A DNA stretch of 64,000 bases from Rhizobiaceae bacterium (lineage in GTDB: Bacteria > Pseudomonadota > Alphaproteobacteria > Rhizobiales > Rhizobiaceae), in assembly GCA_023953835.1 (NCBI GenBank), contig JAMLJB010000004.1, positions 91,702 to 155,701 of the forward strand. Direction: 5' to 3'. Below the pieces are notes generated by a model. The model was not told the origin of the DNA and did no database searches. It saw only the letters and a program-made list of their open reading frames with translations. The translations under genes and the position numbers were made by a program. Positions 61,092-64,000 of this stretch are shown one piece after another (the stretch's first letter is position 1; each line of letters opens with the position of its first letter).

Positions 61092-61140
61092 GAGCCCGGT
61101 ATGCCGGGCTCAACAAGTGGAGAGAGGTTCTCCCGCCCGG
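61092..61140 (+). promoter_or_regulatory. structured 5' leader, class A, copy 3
   Basis: Hairpin 1: GAGCCCGG-TATG-CCGGGCTC (61092-61111). Hairpin 2: GGAGA-GAGGT-TCTCC (61119-61133). GCCCGG recurs at 61135-61140. AGGAG and the ATG at 61155 follow. Confidence 0.65.
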
Positions 61141-61154
61141 CTCCCAGGAGCCAT

Positions 61155-63257
61155 ATGATGACCACTAAGCTCGTCTCGCTTCCCCTTAAAGGCCTGAAGC
61201 TCAGCAAGCTCAACGTTCGTCAGCAGCCACCCAGCGATGACGACATGGCCGAACTGACCGCCAGCATCAGGGAAAACGGCCTCAAACAGAACCTCGTCGT
61301 CCATAAAGTCGGCCGCGAATACCATGTTCACGCCGGCGGCCGCCGTCTACAGGTCCTCAGGGCCATGCAGGACGCCGGTGATCTCCCCAAGGATCACAAG
61401 GTACCCTGCCTCGTGGAATCCAAGGAGCAGGCGGAAGAGACCTCCCTCATCGAAAATTTCCATCGCCTGAAAATGCTCCCGATCGACGAATTTCTCGCAT
61501 TCGATCGTCTGCTCCAGAAGGGCAACACCATCGAAGCCGTTGCCAACCGCTTCGGCGTCACCGCCCGCTTTGTCGAAGGCCGGATGCGTCTCGCCCGTCT
61601 TTCCCCCAAGATCCTCCAGGCCTTCCGCGACCATCAGATCGACCTCGACCAGGTCAAGGCCTACACCATCACCGACGATCATGCGCGTCAGGAGGAAGTC
61701 TTCGAGCGCGAAGGCCGCTACGGATCCGTATGGTCCATCAAAGGCGCCCTCTCCAAAACCAAGATCAGCGGCTCCTCGTCTGTTGCCCGCTTCATCGACC
61801 ACGCCGCCTACGAGGCCGCCGGCGGCACCATCACACGCGATTTGTTCTCCGACGACGACTCCGTCCTTTACGATGATCCAGCCCTCGCCGAGAGGCTTGC
61901 CATGGAGAAGCTGCAGGCCAAAGCCGACGAACTGAAGGCCGAATGGAAATGGGCCGACGTGATGCTCTCCATCCCCTATGACGCATTCCGATCCTACGGC
62001 CGCGTCTATCCCGAGCCTCTGCCTCTTTCCGACGATCTCGCTGCCGAGCAGGAAAAGATCCACTCGCGCATCCGCGAGCTCGATGAGGTCGGCGAAGACG
62101 AATGGTCCGAGGAACTCGACCAGGAGTACAACAAGCTCCATGAGCGCGACGAAGAAATCAGCGACAGCCAGGAAGTCACCTTCACGGCACACCAGAAGGT
62201 CATCGCCGGCGTCATCGTCTCCATCGACTCCAACAGGGGCGAGTTCCGGATCGAGTATGGCCTCGTCCATCCCGACGATAAGCCCAAGGCGGAAGATCGC
62301 CCGGCATCCCCAATGGACTCCCCCTCCGTCGATCCGGCGACGTCCGCCCGCAGCGCGGCCGGCGAAACCATATCGGTCATCGACGACATCCGTGCCATCC
62401 GTCACCAGGTCCTGCGTGCCCATCTGTCGGCCGACTTCAATACCGCGTTCGACGCCCTGCTCTATTCCATGGTTGTCGGCATCTTCGGTCACTCCTACTC
62501 GAACCAGCCGATCAGCACCTCGGTCAAGGCCGCCGAAGTCCATCGCTCGAAAGAAGTCCTGACCGGCACGATCGGCGAGTCCATGCTCGAGCAGCTGAAG
62601 AAGAAGCTCAATCTCGAATGGCTCAATCTCGACCAGCCGCACGATTTCAACGCCATGTCGGCGCTCGAGCCCCGTGCCAAGCAGGATCTCTTCGCCTGGT
62701 GTGCCGCATACGGCGTCAACCAGTCGCTTTCCACCGACCCTCATGCCAATCCCGTGCTGGAGGTCATCGGCAAGCGCATGGATGTCGATGTCGCATCCTG
62801 CTGGAGGCCGAACGCTGAACACTACTGGAAGCGCGTCAAGAAGGGCTACGCGCTCAAAGTCGCCGGCGAACAAATCAGCTCCACCTGGTCGGACGATCAT
62901 GCGAAAGACAAGAAGGCCCAGATCGCCGAAGCCATGGAACACGCGTTCGGCGACGATCCGCAAAAGACCGCCGGTCTCACGGCGGATATCGCCAGCCACA
63001 CCTCGATCTGGCTGCCCGACGGCATGGCCTTCACCGGGGAATACATCGAACGCAAGAACCATCACCTGTCCTACGGCTCGACGTACGATGACGACATCGA
63101 TCCCGATGCTGACATGGAGCTCGACGCCGAGGCCGGCGACGATTCGATGGCCGACGACCTCACGGACAACGATCCCGACAGTCTCGAGGATGACGGCGCA
63201 CACGACGATGACGACGACGGCGACATCCCGGCCTTTCTAAAGGACGCCGCGGAATAG
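61155..63257 (+). CDS. large ParB/KorB-like nuclease-domain protein
   Basis: A 700-residue protein. The N-terminal ParB/sulfiredoxin domain (about 10-115) has NVRQQPPSDDDMAELTASI, ENGLKQNLVVHKV, HAGGRRLQVL and SLIENFHRLKMLPIDE. A KorB-type helix-turn-helix follows (IEAVANRFGVTARFVEGRMRLARL). The remaining 500 residues are unusual for a partition protein and end in a very acidic tail (about 650-690). ParB-like proteins of this size are frequent on large plasmids, but this is not a canonical parB since no parA is next to it. Confidence 0.85.
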   Translation: MMTTKLVSLPLKGLKLSKLNVRQQPPSDDDMAELTASIRENGLKQNLVVHKVGREYHVHAGGRRLQVLRAMQDAGDLPKDHKVPCLVESKEQAEETSLIENFHRLKMLPIDEFLAFDRLLQKGNTIEAVANRFGVTARFVEGRMRLARLSPKILQAFRDHQIDLDQVKAYTITDDHARQEEVFEREGRYGSVWSIKGALSKTKISGSSSVARFIDHAAYEAAGGTITRDLFSDDDSVLYDDPALAERLAMEKLQAKADELKAEWKWADVMLSIPYDAFRSYGRVYPEPLPLSDDLAAEQEKIHSRIRELDEVGEDEWSEELDQEYNKLHERDEEISDSQEVTFTAHQKVIAGVIVSIDSNRGEFRIEYGLVHPDDKPKAEDRPASPMDSPSVDPATSARSAAGETISVIDDIRAIRHQVLRAHLSADFNTAFDALLYSMVVGIFGHSYSNQPISTSVKAAEVHRSKEVLTGTIGESMLEQLKKKLNLEWLNLDQPHDFNAMSALEPRAKQDLFAWCAAYGVNQSLSTDPHANPVLEVIGKRMDVDVASCWRPNAEHYWKRVKKGYALKVAGEQISSTWSDDHAKDKKAQIAEAMEHAFGDDPQKTAGLTADIASHTSIWLPDGMAFTGEYIERKNHHLSYGSTYDDDIDPDADMELDAEAGDDSMADDLTDNDPDSLEDDGAHDDDDDGDIPAFLKDAAE

Positions 63258-63287
63258 CGTCTCATCCACGCAATTCCCCTCACCCAA

Positions 63288-63324
63288 GGCCGCGTGACGC
63301 CCACGCGGCCTTCATTGTTTCGGA
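63288..63324 (+). promoter_or_regulatory. hairpin leader, class B, copy 2
   Basis: GGCCGCGTG-ACGCC-CACGCGGCC (63288-63310), then TTCATTGTTTCGGAG. The same hairpin plus TGTTTC-GGAG order occurs at 56683 and 63766. Could terminate the parB-like transcript or gate the next gene. Confidence 0.6.
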
Positions 63325-63333
63325 GAACCCGCC

Positions 63334-63738
63334 ATGCCTCTCTTCACGATCGAAACCACCTACGACCTGCCCGTCTACGTGCAAAGGACCTACCACGCTC
63401 CCGACGTCGCCACCGCCTGTCAAATGGCCATCGACGAAGAAAATTGGGAAAGCGCCAAGAAGGACTACGATTCCTGCGGCCCGACGCGCGTCACCGGCAT
63501 CTGGAAAGGCCGCGACGCCGCTTATAGCGGCCCAGTCGTGTCCATCCCCGAGGAATTCTTCGGCGTGAACCCCTTCCTCGCCGACAAACTCCTGTCAGTC
63601 GTCGTCGCCGCCATCGACGCCTGGCCGCAATTCGACGCCGACGAAGAGGTCAGCGGCGCAGACCTTGTCGACTGGTTCGCCCAATGGCGCACGTCCGCCA
63701 TGGCCGCCGCCGGTCGCTCGGCCGGAAGCGTCAGCTAA
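63334..63738 (+). CDS. hypothetical plasmid accessory protein
   Basis: A 134-residue protein. MPLFTIETTYDLPVYVQRTY, ATACQMAIDEENWESAKKDYD and VSIPEEFFGVNPFL are visible. It resembles small plasmid proteins with an N-terminal beta strand and a mixed fold. No family is recognised. Confidence 0.65.
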   Translation: MPLFTIETTYDLPVYVQRTYHAPDVATACQMAIDEENWESAKKDYDSCGPTRVTGIWKGRDAAYSGPVVSIPEEFFGVNPFLADKLLSVVVAAIDAWPQFDADEEVSGADLVDWFAQWRTSAMAAAGRSAGSVS

Positions 63739-63765
63739 TCCCTTCCCGTTCCTTATTTCAACACG

Positions 63766-63799
63766 GCCGCGATCCTTCGCGGCTCTCCTGTTTCCGGAG
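63766..63799 (+). promoter_or_regulatory. hairpin leader, class B, copy 3
   Basis: GCCGCGA-TCCT-TCGCGGC (63766-63783), then TCTCCTGTTTCCGGAG before ATG 63807. Confidence 0.55.
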
Positions 63800-63806
63800 T
63801 TTTATC

Positions 63807-64000
63807 ATGTTCGATCCTTCCCCCTGGATCCTGAAAGCCCTCGACACCGAAGGCGGCCATCTGTTCATCAATCACGGCGGTTATTGCCTGAACTACGAAA
63901 ATGGCACGTTGACCGGCTACGGGCCGCAACCCGTCAAATACCGTGCCATCAGTGCCGGCCTGCCGGTCTGCGATGCCACCGCCCTCGATCCTTCGACAAT
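63807..64000 (+). CDS. hypothetical protein, 3' truncated by window edge
   Basis: The first 64 codons read MFDPSPWILKALDTEGGHLF, then GGYCLNYENGTLTGYGPQPV. CGGAG precedes the ATG by about 7 bases. The frame continues beyond the window. No family is recognised. Confidence 0.6.
   Translation, partial: MFDPSPWILKALDTEGGHLFINHGGYCLNYENGTLTGYGPQPVKYRAISAGLPVCDATALDPST

Noticed and set aside
61347..63203. 618-codon minus-strand frame opposite the ParB-like gene
   Set aside because: Antisense shadow produced by GC-rich codon usage; no start signal or family match.
1..64000. tRNA or rRNA genes
   Set aside because: No cloverleaf or rRNA-like sequence was noticed; nearly all of the window is protein-coding or short intergenic DNA.

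Overview
The window is about 60% GC and looks like part of a conjugative plasmid (or a RepC-carrying integrative element) from an alphaproteobacterium of the order Hyphomicrobiales/Rhizobiales. Supporting signs are a RepC-type replication initiator, a complete VirB/VirD4 type IV secretion system, a double cold-shock-domain protein, a DUF768-like protein and alphaproteobacterial GTTC-N7-GTTC LexA boxes. No RepA/RepB partner, relaxase or integrase is visible, so the nature of the replicon stays open.

Layout. 1-10.6 kb is a mixed accessory segment: partial MFS transporter, RTX-repeat protein, two tandem paralogous membrane-anchored proteins, NUDIX hydrolase, SDR epimerase, an IS1182-family element with long inverted repeats, a C45-type hydrolase, a double cold-shock protein and a PAS-GGDEF diguanylate cyclase. 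11-15.5 kb holds a RelE/HigB-HigA-like toxin-antitoxin pair and an SOS cluster (Y-family DNA polymerase with a coupled small Cys-rich protein, DUF768-like protein, an unknown protein, SRAP/YedK) with two LexA boxes. 15.68-18.21 kb is an IS66-family element with an intact 8-bp target duplication that splits a small gene. 18.5-33.9 kb is the T4SS, read leftward in two units: virB1-2-3-4-(transglycosylase)-5-7-6, then virB8-9-10-11-virD4 plus two small genes.

34-43.3 kb carries envelope and secreted accessory proteins, including one canonical and three degenerate SNase-like proteins, and an unusual array of six covarying hairpins. 43.3-50.8 kb is replication and control: an XRE regulator, a candidate counter-transcribed RNA, repC, a DUF1173-like gene, a four-gene operon (response regulator, FkbM methyltransferase, YedY-like protein, histidine kinase) and a second, paralogous XRE regulator. 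51-54.7 kb is a decay zone (vapB with broken vapC, gph with one nonsense codon, truncated resolvase and Tn3 transposase fragments, a SUKH-domain gene). 54.8-64 kb is a rightward run of small accessory genes headed by ArdC-like antirestriction protein and a 700-aa ParB-like protein, with a Phd/MazF-like pair.

How it works together. A 16-bp palindrome, TTACAC-N4-GTGTAA with variants, sits upstream of both virB units, the accessory operons, one XRE regulator/repC and the response-regulator operon. This suggests one regulon joining transfer, replication and signalling, probably read by the paralogous XRE proteins. Two families of structured 5' leaders recur in the right-hand region; in one family a hairpin arm is copied downstream in all three members, as expected of a conformational RNA switch.
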